Notes under the pieces: generated by a model | Databases searched by the model: none | Seen by the model: the letters and a program-made list of their open reading frames with translations, nothing else | What the model was told of the DNA's origin: nothing | DNA from: Flavobacteriales bacterium | GTDB lineage: Bacteria > Bacteroidota > Bacteroidia > Flavobacteriales > UBA1820 | Assembly: GCA_017620815.1 (NCBI GenBank) | Contig: JAGAUI010000042.1 | Span: 1-41,640, forward strand | Direction: 5' to 3' | DNA: 41,640 bases | Shown: piece after piece, positions 27,684 through 35,067 of the stretch | How positions within the stretch are numbered: the first letter of the stretch is position 1 | How the letters are laid out: the number at the start of each line of letters is the position of its first letter | Program-made: the position numbers and the translations under genes

Positions 27684-28509
27684 AATCATCTCGGGTGCTA
27701 GTGGTGATGGTTCCTGCTCCACTATGGCGGAACGATTCTTCAAAATAATTGCAACGTGATATATATTGATTGCGGTACTGACGGCGTACTTCTCTAGACG
27801 AAGTGTCTGCCCATACATATTCCCCGCTCTCATCATGACGCATGAGTACCATACCTACATCGGGTAGTTCTTCTTCGGCAGGGTCATAGATGCGAATGCC
27901 AGTCATATCGTGTTTACGAGCCATGATTTTAAGGGAGTCTGCATATCCAGCGTGTATGAAGTCTGATACTAGAAATACTATGGATTTTTTCTTCATCACA
28001 CCAAATAGATACTCCATCGCCACTTTGATATCTGTTTTCTGGCTGTGGGGAGTAAATTCTATAAGTTCGCGAATGATACGCAGTACGTGCATACGTCCTT
28101 TGGCAGGAGGGATAAAAAGTTCTATGGCATCTGAAAAGAGGAGTAGCCCTATTTTATCATTGTTTCCCATAGCCGAAAAGGCCAGTGTGGCACATATTTC
28201 GGTGATAATTTCTCTTTTGGTAATGTCATCACTGCCAAAGAATTCGCTACCAGAAACATCCACAGCAAGCATAAGTGTGAGTTCTCTCTCCTCTTCAAAT
28301 ACCTTGACGTGTGGAGTATTGGTCTTGGCAGTTACATTCCAGTCTATGTTACGCACGTCATCTCCATACTGGTAAGCACGCACTTCGCTGAATGTCATAC
28401 CACGTCCCTTGAAGGAGCTGTGATACTCTCCCGAAAATACATGGTCTGACAGTCGCCGTGTCTTTATCTCTATCTTGCGTACTTTTTTAAGTACTTCCTT
28501 TACGTCCAT
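27646..28509 (-). CDS. DUF58 protein (VWA-like) of the Bat operon
   Basis: The 287-residue protein is a typical DUF58 member: YQYGDDVRNIDWNVTAKTNT (residues 46-65), then the metal-site motif DVSGS at 84-88 in a VWA-like domain. No membrane segment is visible, so it should be cytoplasmic. DUF58 proteins are almost always coded next to MoxR ATPases and are thought to be partners or substrates of them. A gap of 67 bases separates it from moxR. Confidence 0.9.
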   Translation of the reverse strand: MDVKEVLKKVRKIEIKTRRLSDHVFSGEYHSSFKGRGMTFSEVRAYQYGDDVRNIDWNVTAKTNTPHVKVFEEERELTLMLAVDVSGSEFFGSDDITKREIITEICATLAFSAMGNNDKIGLLLFSDAIELFIPPAKGRMHVLRIIRELIEFTPHSQKTDIKVAMEYLFGVMKKKSIVFLVSDFIHAGYADSLKIMARKHDMTGIRIYDPAEEELPDVGMVLMRHDESGEYVWADTSSREVRRQYRNQYISRCNYFEESFRHSGAGTITTSTRDDYAKKLLGYFRSK

Positions 28510-28576
28510 CTCTTGTGTGTTTTTATGTTATAAATTGGGCAGGGGTTCATGCTGCCATCATAGTAGAGGGAACGCT

Positions 28577-29587
28577 CTATGGTACTTGTACTTCGTTGAG
28601 GATAGAGCTTATGATTTCTTCTGAATGTACGTTTTCTGCTTCGGCCTCATAAGTTACTCCTATACGGTGGCGTAGAACGTCTGGTGCTATGGCACGTACG
28701 TCTTCTGGAATGACATAACCACGACCGCGTAGGAAAGCATATACTTTGGAAGCGGTAACTAGATTTATGCTACCACGAGGCGAAGCTCCGTATGCGATAA
28801 GAGGTTTGAGTTGGTCTAGTTTATACTGTTCTGGGTAACGTGATGCAAATATGATGTCTAGGATGTATTTTTCTATCTTTTCATCCATATATACTTCGCG
28901 GGCAGCAGCACGTCCACGAGAGATGTCTTCCAGTGTAACCACGGGGCGTATTTTCTTCTGTCCTTCGGCAGATGTGTTGTTACGCATGATGCGTTGTTCA
29001 TCCTCTATAGATGGATATGAAACCACTGTTTTAAGCATAAAACGGTCCATCTGTGCTTCGGGTAGAGGGTATGTACCTTCCTGTTCTATAGGGTTCTGTG
29101 TAGCCATCACTAGGAATGGTTCACATAGTGGGAATGTCTCATCACCTATGGTTACCTGACGCTCCTGCATTGCCTCCAGTAGTGCAGACTGTACTTTGGC
29201 AGGGGCACGGTTGATTTCATCGGCTAGGACAAAATTGGCAAAAACAGGCCCTTTTTTGATAGAGAAGTTGCCCTCTTTTACGTTGTATATCATAGTACCT
29301 ACTACGTCGGCAGGGAGAAGGTCTGGAGTGAACTGGATACGAGAGAATACACCATCTACGGCTTTGGAGAGGGAGTTGATGGCGAGTGTTTTGGCTAGAC
29401 CGGGGACACCTTCTAGTAGGATATGTCCGCCACCTAGCAGTCCTATAAGCAGACGTTCTACCATCTGGTTCTGTCCTACTATGACGCTGTTTATCTCACT
29501 GGTTAGCAGGCTTACAAATGCACTTTCACGAGCTATTTTTTCACTTATAGCACGTATATCTACCGATGTTCTGCTTGTCTGTTCCAT
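28577..29587 (-). CDS. MoxR-type AAA+ ATPase
   Basis: The 336-residue protein has Walker A GVPGLAKT (residues 60-67), Walker B LADEINRAP (121-129), sensor 1 ATQNPIEQEGTYPLPEAQMD (starting at 162) and the C-terminal lid domain. MoxR ATPases act as chaperones that mature or remodel partner proteins; in this layout (MoxR-DUF58-VWA-TPR) the partners are the Bat proteins. It is the first gene of the minus-strand operon. No good promoter match was found in the 200 bases upstream, shared with mtnN. Confidence 0.92.
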   Translation of the reverse strand: MEQTSRTSVDIRAISEKIARESAFVSLLTSEINSVIVGQNQMVERLLIGLLGGGHILLEGVPGLAKTLAINSLSKAVDGVFSRIQFTPDLLPADVVGTMIYNVKEGNFSIKKGPVFANFVLADEINRAPAKVQSALLEAMQERQVTIGDETFPLCEPFLVMATQNPIEQEGTYPLPEAQMDRFMLKTVVSYPSIEDEQRIMRNNTSAEGQKKIRPVVTLEDISRGRAAAREVYMDEKIEKYILDIIFASRYPEQYKLDQLKPLIAYGASPRGSINLVTASKVYAFLRGRGYVIPEDVRAIAPDVLRHRIGVTYEAEAENVHSEEIISSILNEVQVP

Positions 29588-29754
29588 AACTTTTCAAATG
29601 TGTTTTTAAGGTTTATCTTTTTCTTCTATTTAACTGATACGAAAATCGTAATATTTGTTTTATATAGCTGTTAAAAAGCCGTTAAATCTTCTGCTAATCA
29701 TATGGTGCAAGTTATAAATTTGCCCTAAAAAAGCAGCATATATATTAAAAACCG

Positions 29755-29762
29755 TACCTTTG
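29755..29762 (+). promoter_or_regulatory. Probable -7 box of mtnN
   Basis: TACCTTTG fits TAnnTTTG, 25 bases upstream of the mtnN start. The same eight bases occur as the -7 box of the ribosomal promoter. No TTTG is found at the proper -33 distance. The rest of the gap (29588-29754) shows nothing else clear. Confidence 0.5.
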
Positions 29763-29787
29763 CCATCAAATAAGAAAATCATAAAAC

Positions 29788-30537
29788 ATGAAAATAGGAA
29801 TACTAAGTGCTATGCAGGAGGAATTTGACCTCTTGCTTTCGGAAGTGAAAAATCCACGCACTACATCGCTAGGTATGCGTGAGTATATAGAAGGAACACT
29901 CTATGGAAAAGATGTGGTGCTCGTCTTTTCACAATGGGGTAAAACAGCATCGGCTTCTACTACGGCCAATCTTATAAACGTCTTTAAAATAGACCGGCTC
30001 ATATTTACCGGTGTAGCTGGAGGACTAGATGATAATGCCAAAATAGGCGATATAGTCATAGCTCGTCGTCTTTTCCATCACGATGTGGACGCATCACCAT
30101 TCAAGCGTCGTTACTATGTGCCGCTGGTAGGCGCAGATGGTATAGCGACAGATGAAAAACTGAGCGATGAACTAGCTTGTGCGGCACAGGATTTTGTGGA
30201 TAATATATCTAGCTACATAAGTGATGAAGATAGAGCAGAATTCTCTCTGTCCAATGTTATAGTTCACCGTAAAAACATTGCCACAGGCGACCAATTCATA
30301 AAAAGTAGCGATGTGCGTAACCGTATAATGGAAGACCTTCCAGATATGTATGCCGTAGAGATGGAAGGAGCAGCAGTGGCACAGGTGTGCTGGGAGCATA
30401 AAATCCCATTTGCTGTGATTCGTACCATTTCTGATACTGCCAACGAACACTCACCTATGGACTATCCCAAATTCTTGCATCGTGTGGCTAGTATATATTC
30501 GCTATACATAATGAAAAATTATATAGAACATCTCTAG
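29788..30537 (+). CDS. mtnN: 5'-methylthioadenosine/S-adenosylhomocysteine nucleosidase
   Basis: The enzyme splits adenine from MTA and SAH, so it clears by-products of methylation and polyamine or quorum-signal synthesis. The 249-residue protein starts MKIGILSAMQEEFD with the catalytic glutamate Glu12, has GVAGGLD (75-81), ATGDQF (165-170), the ribose-binding EMEGAAVAQV (191-200) and the catalytic Asp216 in RTISDTANE. It is monocistronic with a strong terminator after it. No luxS or pfs neighbours are seen. Confidence 0.95.
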   Translation: MKIGILSAMQEEFDLLLSEVKNPRTTSLGMREYIEGTLYGKDVVLVFSQWGKTASASTTANLINVFKIDRLIFTGVAGGLDDNAKIGDIVIARRLFHHDVDASPFKRRYYVPLVGADGIATDEKLSDELACAAQDFVDNISSYISDEDRAEFSLSNVIVHRKNIATGDQFIKSSDVRNRIMEDLPDMYAVEMEGAAVAQVCWEHKIPFAVIRTISDTANEHSPMDYPKFLHRVASIYSLYIMKNYIEHL

Positions 30538-30556
30538 TGGGATGAGTTTAAATCAT

Positions 30557-30593
30557 AAAACATCGGGCAGCCCTCTGGGCTGCCCGATGTTTT
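30557..30593. terminator. Bidirectional terminator between mtnN and the CdsZ-like gene
   Basis: A 17-bp perfect stem (30557-30573 with 30577-30593) over a TCT loop, with A4 before and T4 after a GC-rich core CATCGGGCAGCCC. It can serve both converging genes. Confidence 0.9.
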
Positions 30594-30611
30594 CATATCT
30601 CTAAAGAAACA

Positions 30612-31394
30612 TTAAATGTCAAAGTCTGCAAAAAGAGGAGCCATTTTTTCTTTTTCCTCGGCAGCTAAAGCAGGGTCCACAAGGATACGTCCGCTGTTCT
30701 CGTCTGCTATGATTTTCTTACGCATGGCTATCTCTATCTGACGTTGTGCAGGGATAGTGAAGTATGAACCTTCGCTGGCACCGCGGTCTATAGATACTAC
30801 GGCAAGACCATTGTGTACGCGGGCACGTATCTTGCGATATGCAGTAAGTAGTCGTGGCTCTATCTGTGTAGAAATCTCGTCTGCTTTTACTTGTAGAGAT
30901 TCCATTTCGCGTTGAGTTTCTGCTAGTATGCCGTCAAGTTCGCTCTGTTTAACACTCAATTTACCACCCAATGTCTGTATTTTTTCTTCGGTGGCAGCTA
31001 TATTTGATTTATGTGCTTCTAGTTTTATAGACGCTTCGCGTATCATTTTTTCGGCGTGAGTGATGTTGAGTTCTTCGTACTCTATCTCACCTGTAAGGGC
31101 GTCATATTCGCGGTTATTGCGTACGCTCTTCTGCTGGTTTTCATAACGAATGATAGCGTCTTTGGATTCTAGTATGGCTTTTCTGAGGTCTTTAAGACCG
31201 TCTTCGGCTTTCTGATATTCTTCTCTAAGACGTCCCAAACGAGTGTTAAGACCTTCTATTTCGTCTTCTAGGTCCTGTACTTCTAGAGGTAGTTCGCCTT
31301 GGATAGCACGTATCTGGTCTATGCGTGAATCTATAAGTTGCAAGTCATATAGTGTACGCAACTTCTGTTCTACTGTAATTTCTTTTTCTGCCAT
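30612..31394 (-). CDS. CdsZ-like coiled-coil protein with a cysteine-less zinc ribbon
   Basis: The 260-residue protein is a long coiled coil (about residues 5-180, heptad-rich with Glu, Lys and Leu) followed by the small C-terminal domain that normally is a C4 zinc ribbon. Here the ribbon frame is kept (IPAQRQIEIAMRKKIIADEN, then SGRILVDPAL), but the two Cys pairs are replaced: SEGS instead of a CxxC and A-D-E-N-S instead of a second CxxC. No cysteine exists in the whole chain. The usual zinc-ribbon relative (CdsZ or zf-RING_7) is linked to NIF3-family genes, as here, where the NIF3 gene ends one base before this start. The function is not settled. Confidence 0.8.
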   Translation of the reverse strand: MAEKEITVEQKLRTLYDLQLIDSRIDQIRAIQGELPLEVQDLEDEIEGLNTRLGRLREEYQKAEDGLKDLRKAILESKDAIIRYENQQKSVRNNREYDALTGEIEYEELNITHAEKMIREASIKLEAHKSNIAATEEKIQTLGGKLSVKQSELDGILAETQREMESLQVKADEISTQIEPRLLTAYRKIRARVHNGLAVVSIDRGASEGSYFTIPAQRQIEIAMRKKIIADENSGRILVDPALAAEEKEKMAPLFADFDI

Positions 31395-31395
31395 T

Positions 31396-32499
31396 TTATT
31401 GCAAATAATTGATAGGGTTTGTGTCTATATCTGATAAACAGACTGCAAAGTTAGTGAATTTTTCGGATATATAATCCCATAAAATGTTTTTTGTAAAACG
31501 TTCACTCTCAAAATGTCCTATATCTGCCAGAAGAATGTCGCCTTCGGCAGAAAAATAGTCGTGGTATTTAAGGTCGGCAGTGATAAAAGCATCGGCTCCA
31601 GCTCTACGTGCCGATGTTATGGCAAAACTGCCAGAACCACCCAATACGGCTACCTTTTTTATCTTTTTTCCAGTAAATGCCGAATGTCTTATCCCTCTCG
31701 CATCAAATGTATCCCTTACCATCTCTAGAAAACTTTTCTCATCCATAGCATAGGGTAGATGAGCTATCATTCCCATGCCTATGCGTTTGTTTTTATTCTC
31801 CAATGCTACTATTTCATATGCAGGTTCTTCATAGGGGTGAGAGGAAAGCAGAGCGTTTATGACAGATGATTTGCAGTGGGAGGGGACGATGACGTTTATC
31901 ATGTCTTCTTCCTCGCTGTGAAGAAGTCCTACACTCCCTACATAAGGAGTGGCTCCTTCTTTTCCACAGAATCGCCCTGTCCCCCTTGTCGTCCATGAGC
32001 ATTGGTCATAATCCCCCATAGCTCCTGCTCCTGCTGCCGATAGGGCGGTTCTTACTATCTCACTATGGGATAGAGGGACATATGTGGAAAGACGATAAAG
32101 AGTGTTTTTCTGTGGAATGAGTATTTTTCTGCCTTTAAGCCCCAATGCACGACACATGCCTTCGTTTACTCCTTCCCAAGAATTATCCAGTGCGGTATGT
32201 ATGGCATATATAGCTATGTCGTTTTTTATGGCTGTCATAACGGCTCGTTCCACATAGTTGCTGCCTGTAAGGCGTTTAAGTCCCGAGAATATGATAGGGT
32301 GGAAGGCTATAATCATATTGGCTCCTTTTTCTACTGCCTCCATGACTACTTCTTCTGTACAGTCGTGGGTGATGAGTATGCCCTTGACTATACTACTGGG
32401 AGAGCCTACCAGAAGACCTACATTGTCAAAATCTTCGGCATAGATGGTGGGTGAAAGTTGTTCTAACGCTCTTGCTACGTCTTTTACTCTTGTTTCCAT
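31396..32499 (-). CDS. NIF3 family protein (YqfO/YbgI type metal hydrolase-like)
   Basis: NIF3-family proteins are a widely conserved but poorly defined group with a two-metal site; GTP cyclohydrolase type I annotations are based on weak evidence. Read from the ATG at 32499 it has 367 residues and starts METRVKDVARALEQLSP, with DFDNVGLLVG, the metal-site AFHPIIF and, near the C-terminus, DIGHFESERF (His and Glu ligands). A middle insert with HPYEEPAYEIV makes it the long YqfO-like form. An upstream start at 32529 would add ten residues but overlaps a -7 box, so 32499 is preferred. It is coupled to the CdsZ-like gene with a one-base gap. Confidence 0.87.
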   Translation of the reverse strand: METRVKDVARALEQLSPTIYAEDFDNVGLLVGSPSSIVKGILITHDCTEEVVMEAVEKGANMIIAFHPIIFSGLKRLTGSNYVERAVMTAIKNDIAIYAIHTALDNSWEGVNEGMCRALGLKGRKILIPQKNTLYRLSTYVPLSHSEIVRTALSAAGAGAMGDYDQCSWTTRGTGRFCGKEGATPYVGSVGLLHSEEEDMINVIVPSHCKSSVINALLSSHPYEEPAYEIVALENKNKRIGMGMIAHLPYAMDEKSFLEMVRDTFDARGIRHSAFTGKKIKKVAVLGGSGSFAITSARRAGADAFITADLKYHDYFSAEGDILLADIGHFESERFTKNILWDYISEKFTNFAVCLSDIDTNPINYLQ

Positions 32500-32526
32500 A
32501 GGTGTGTGTATTGGATTGCTAAAAGA

Positions 32527-32534
32527 CAAAAGTA
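32527..32534 (-). promoter_or_regulatory. Possible -7 box for the NIF3 gene
   Basis: The minus strand reads TACTTTTG (TAnnTTTG) 28 bases before the preferred start. No clear -33 box was found. It also supports the choice of the downstream start codon, because transcription would begin after the longer alternative. Confidence 0.4.
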
Positions 32535-32605
32535 GTCATAAAATCTTTTCTTTGGTAGAAAATATTAAAATGATTAAATTGCTCCATCGTTAAAACACTA
32601 TAAAA

Positions 32606-33292
32606 ATGAAGAAAAATCTATCTCTTAAACATCTATATGCCCCACCTGCTAGAGCTTATGAAGGTGGAAGAAAAAATCCTCTATTGGTTTTAGTGCATGG
32701 CTATGGTGCCGATGAAAATGATTTGTATTCGCTGGCAGGAGAGTTCCCCGATGTGTTTCATGTGGTAGCTCCTCGTGCTCCTATAGACCTTGCGTGGGGA
32801 GGGGCAGCGTGGTATTCGTTGGATTTTACAAATGGAGAGAAGTTTACTTGTGAGACAGAGGCTGTCGCTGCACGGGATACACTGCACACATTTATAAATG
32901 AAGCTGTGGAAGCCTATGACGCCGACCCTGCCAATGTGTGGTATCTGGGATTCTCACAAGGAGCTATACTTGGTTATGGAATCATGACTACATATCCACA
33001 TAGGGTGCGTTACTTTATGCCATTGAGTGGGTATCTAGAAAAGTCTATCGTGAATTATAATGTCTCCCCAGAAGACTTATGTGGAATAAAGGTATTTGCT
33101 ACACATGGACAGGTAGACCCTGTCATCCCTGTGCAGTGGGCTAGACTAGTAAAACCATTTATGGAGAGCAAAGGTGTGGATTTTACATATAACGAATACT
33201 ACATGGGACACGGTATCCATCCTAGTGGATTGTCTCTCATGCGTGGGTGGGTAGATGAAAATTTGCAGAAGGACAATGAAATAAACTTCTAA
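32606..33292 (+). CDS. Alpha/beta hydrolase, phospholipase/carboxylesterase family
   Basis: The 228-residue protein has the oxyanion start LVHGYGADENDL (residues 29-40), nucleophile motif GFSQGA (about 114-119), Asp in THGQVDPVIP and the catalytic His in GHGIHPSG, which complete the serine-hydrolase triad. No signal peptide is visible, so it should act in the cytoplasm on small esters or acyl-protein-like substrates. It is alone between the NIF3 gene and fba. A weak TTTG (32551-32554) and TAAATTG pair 20 bases apart may be its promoter. No terminator is seen after it. Confidence 0.88.
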   Translation: MKKNLSLKHLYAPPARAYEGGRKNPLLVLVHGYGADENDLYSLAGEFPDVFHVVAPRAPIDLAWGGAAWYSLDFTNGEKFTCETEAVAARDTLHTFINEAVEAYDADPANVWYLGFSQGAILGYGIMTTYPHRVRYFMPLSGYLEKSIVNYNVSPEDLCGIKVFATHGQVDPVIPVQWARLVKPFMESKGVDFTYNEYYMGHGIHPSGLSLMRGWVDENLQKDNEINF

Positions 33293-33294
33293 AT

Positions 33295-33326
33295 CTTGGA
33301 GTGAAAGGAACTAAGTCGTATCTTTG
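33295..33326 (+). promoter_or_regulatory. Promoter of fbaA
   Basis: CTTG at 33295-33298 and TATCTTTG at 33319-33326 are 20 bases apart, a good match to the Bacteroidota promoter form. The leader before the fbaA ATG is about 80 bases. Confidence 0.7.
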
Positions 33327-33411
33327 TACGTCATTCTGTGAATGAAAATAAAGAAAACAAATCAATAATTAATTGACAGACCCCTGTCATATATTTATAA
33401 ACATAAACACA

Positions 33412-34482
33412 ATGAGTCAAAAAATCAAATCAGGAGTAGCAACAGGTGCTACATTGGGTGAGATATTTGCCCTAGCCAAAGAAAAAGGTTTTGCCATCCC
33501 AGCTGTAAACTGTACTGGTACAAACACTATGAATTCTGTGATGGAGGCTGCCGCTGCAGTAAATTCTCCAGTTATCATTCAGTTCTCAAACGGTGGTGCA
33601 TCGTTCATAGCTGGTAAATCTCTATCAAACGAAGCTCAGAAATCTGCAATAGCTGGTGCGATAGCAGGTGCCAAACACGTTCACACTGTGGCCGAAGCCT
33701 ATGGCGTTCCAGTGATTCTACACACAGACCACTGTGCCAAAAATCTTCTTCCATGGCTAGATGGTCTTCTTGCAGCAGGTGAAGAGTATTTTGCTCAAAC
33801 AGGCAAACCTCTTTTCTCTTCTCACATGATAGACCTATCTACCGAATCTCTTAAAGATAACGTTGCTCTATGTAAAGAATACCTTAAACGTATGAGCAAG
33901 ATGGGTATGACTCTAGAAATAGAGCTAGGTATCACAGGTGGTGAAGAAGATGGTGTTGACCACTCAAACGTAGATTCTTCTCGTCTATACACTCAGCCAG
34001 AAGACGTAGCATATGCTTATGAAGAACTTCTTTCTGTAAGTCCAAACTTCACTATTGCTGCTTCGTTTGGTAACGTACACGGTGTGTATAAACCAGGTAA
34101 CGTAGTCCTTAAACCTACTATATTGCGTGATTCACAGGAATATATAGAAAAGAAATACGGTACTGCTCACAACCCTGTAAATTTTGTATTCCACGGTGGT
34201 AGTGGTTCTTCACTAGAAGAAATACGTGAATCTATCTCTTACGGTGTAGTTAAGATGAACGTAGATACCGATACTCAGTTTGCATTAATGGAAGGCATAC
34301 GTAACTACATGGATGCCAAAAAAGACTACCTACAGACACAGATAGGTAACCCAGAAGGTCCAGACGCTCCAAACAAGAAATACTATGACCCACGCGTATG
34401 GCTACGCAAAGGTGAAGAAACTCTTGTGGCACGTGTTAAACAGGCTTTCTCTGACCTTAACTGTATAGACGCTCTTAAATAG
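33412..34482 (+). CDS. fbaA: Fructose-bisphosphate aldolase, class II
   Basis: The enzyme splits fructose-1,6-bisphosphate into glyceraldehyde-3-phosphate and dihydroxyacetone phosphate in glycolysis and gluconeogenesis. Read from ATG 33412 (MSQKIKSGVATG) it has 356 residues, close to E. coli FbaA. It has the catalytic and zinc-ligand region HTDHC (Asp106, His107), NVHGVYKPG, FHGGSGS and VVKMNVDTDTQ. A TTG start at 33373 would add 13 residues, but the ATG gives the normal N-terminus. Codon choice resembles the ribosomal genes, so expression should be high. It has its own promoter and terminator. Confidence 0.96.
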   Translation: MSQKIKSGVATGATLGEIFALAKEKGFAIPAVNCTGTNTMNSVMEAAAAVNSPVIIQFSNGGASFIAGKSLSNEAQKSAIAGAIAGAKHVHTVAEAYGVPVILHTDHCAKNLLPWLDGLLAAGEEYFAQTGKPLFSSHMIDLSTESLKDNVALCKEYLKRMSKMGMTLEIELGITGGEEDGVDHSNVDSSRLYTQPEDVAYAYEELLSVSPNFTIAASFGNVHGVYKPGNVVLKPTILRDSQEYIEKKYGTAHNPVNFVFHGGSGSSLEEIRESISYGVVKMNVDTDTQFALMEGIRNYMDAKKDYLQTQIGNPEGPDAPNKKYYDPRVWLRKGEETLVARVKQAFSDLNCIDALK

Positions 34483-34521
34483 TAGTCTTACTTTAAAACG
34501 TAGATAATTTGTTCTCAATAG

Positions 34522-34548
34522 ACGCTGCCGCCCACAGGGCGGCAGCGT
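34522..34548 (+). terminator. Terminator of fbaA
   Basis: ACGCTGCCGCCC (34522-34533) pairs with GGGCGGCAGCGT (34537-34548) over an ACA loop, followed by TTTGGTTTTA. Confidence 0.88.
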
Positions 34549-34581
34549 TTTGGTTTTAAATGTTGTGATGGGAAAAAATAA

Positions 34582-34601
34582 ACGCTCCTTGAAAGGGGCG
34601 T
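34582..34601 (-). terminator. Terminator of the rpiB-rnr-tadA operon
   Basis: An 8-bp stem with one G-T pair (34582-34589 with 34594-34601) is followed on the minus strand by a T-rich run (TTTATTTTTT), as expected for minus-strand transcripts that leave tadA. Confidence 0.7.
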
Positions 34602-34626
34602 CTATATAAGTTTTTAATCGTGTATT

Positions 34627-35064
34627 CTAACGCAATTTTTTGAAAAAATCATCTATGATGGCCTGACATTCACCAGCAAGTATGCCGCTGGTAGTCGTTG
34701 TCTTGGGGTGAAGACTAGCACCCATCGCTCGGTATCCACGACGAAGGTCATCGGCACCCCATACCACGCGTGATATCTGTGCCCAATAGAGTGCTCCTGC
34801 ACACATTTGACAAGGTTCTAGTGTTACATACAGAGTGCAATCGTTGAGGTATTTGCCTCCCATAGCTTCGGCAGCACAAGTGATGGCTTGCATTTCGGCG
34901 TGGGCAGTAACGTCGTTGAGAGTCTCGGTGAGGTTATGAGTGCGGGCTATGATACGTCCTGCTCCCACTATGACAGCACCTACTGGTATCTCGCCTTTGG
35001 CGGCTGCCATATGAGCCTCTTGTAAGGCTGCCTTCATAAAATATTCATCGCTGCCGTATTCCAT
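34627..35064 (-). CDS. tadA: tRNA-specific adenosine deaminase
   Basis: TadA converts A34 of tRNA-Arg(ACG) into inosine. The 145-residue protein has the zinc-site HAE (55-57; Glu57 is the proton shuttle) and PCQMC (84-88) with PVGAVIV before it. It could also be a close nucleoside-deaminase relative, but the position next to rnr and the length favour TadA. It starts three bases after the rnr stop codon. Confidence 0.92.
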   Translation of the reverse strand: MEYGSDEYFMKAALQEAHMAAAKGEIPVGAVIVGAGRIIARTHNLTETLNDVTAHAEMQAITCAAEAMGGKYLNDCTLYVTLEPCQMCAGALYWAQISRVVWGADDLRRGYRAMGASLHPKTTTTSGILAGECQAIIDDFFKKLR

Positions 35065-35067
35065 GTA

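Noticed and set aside
27684-27836. Longer start for the unnamed Bat gene
   Set aside because: It would overlap DUF58 by about 190 bases and would bury the clear signal peptide in the chain.
33373-33411. TTG start that gives fbaA 13 extra residues
   Set aside because: The ATG at 33412 gives the normal length and N-terminus of class II aldolase and is well spaced from the promoter.
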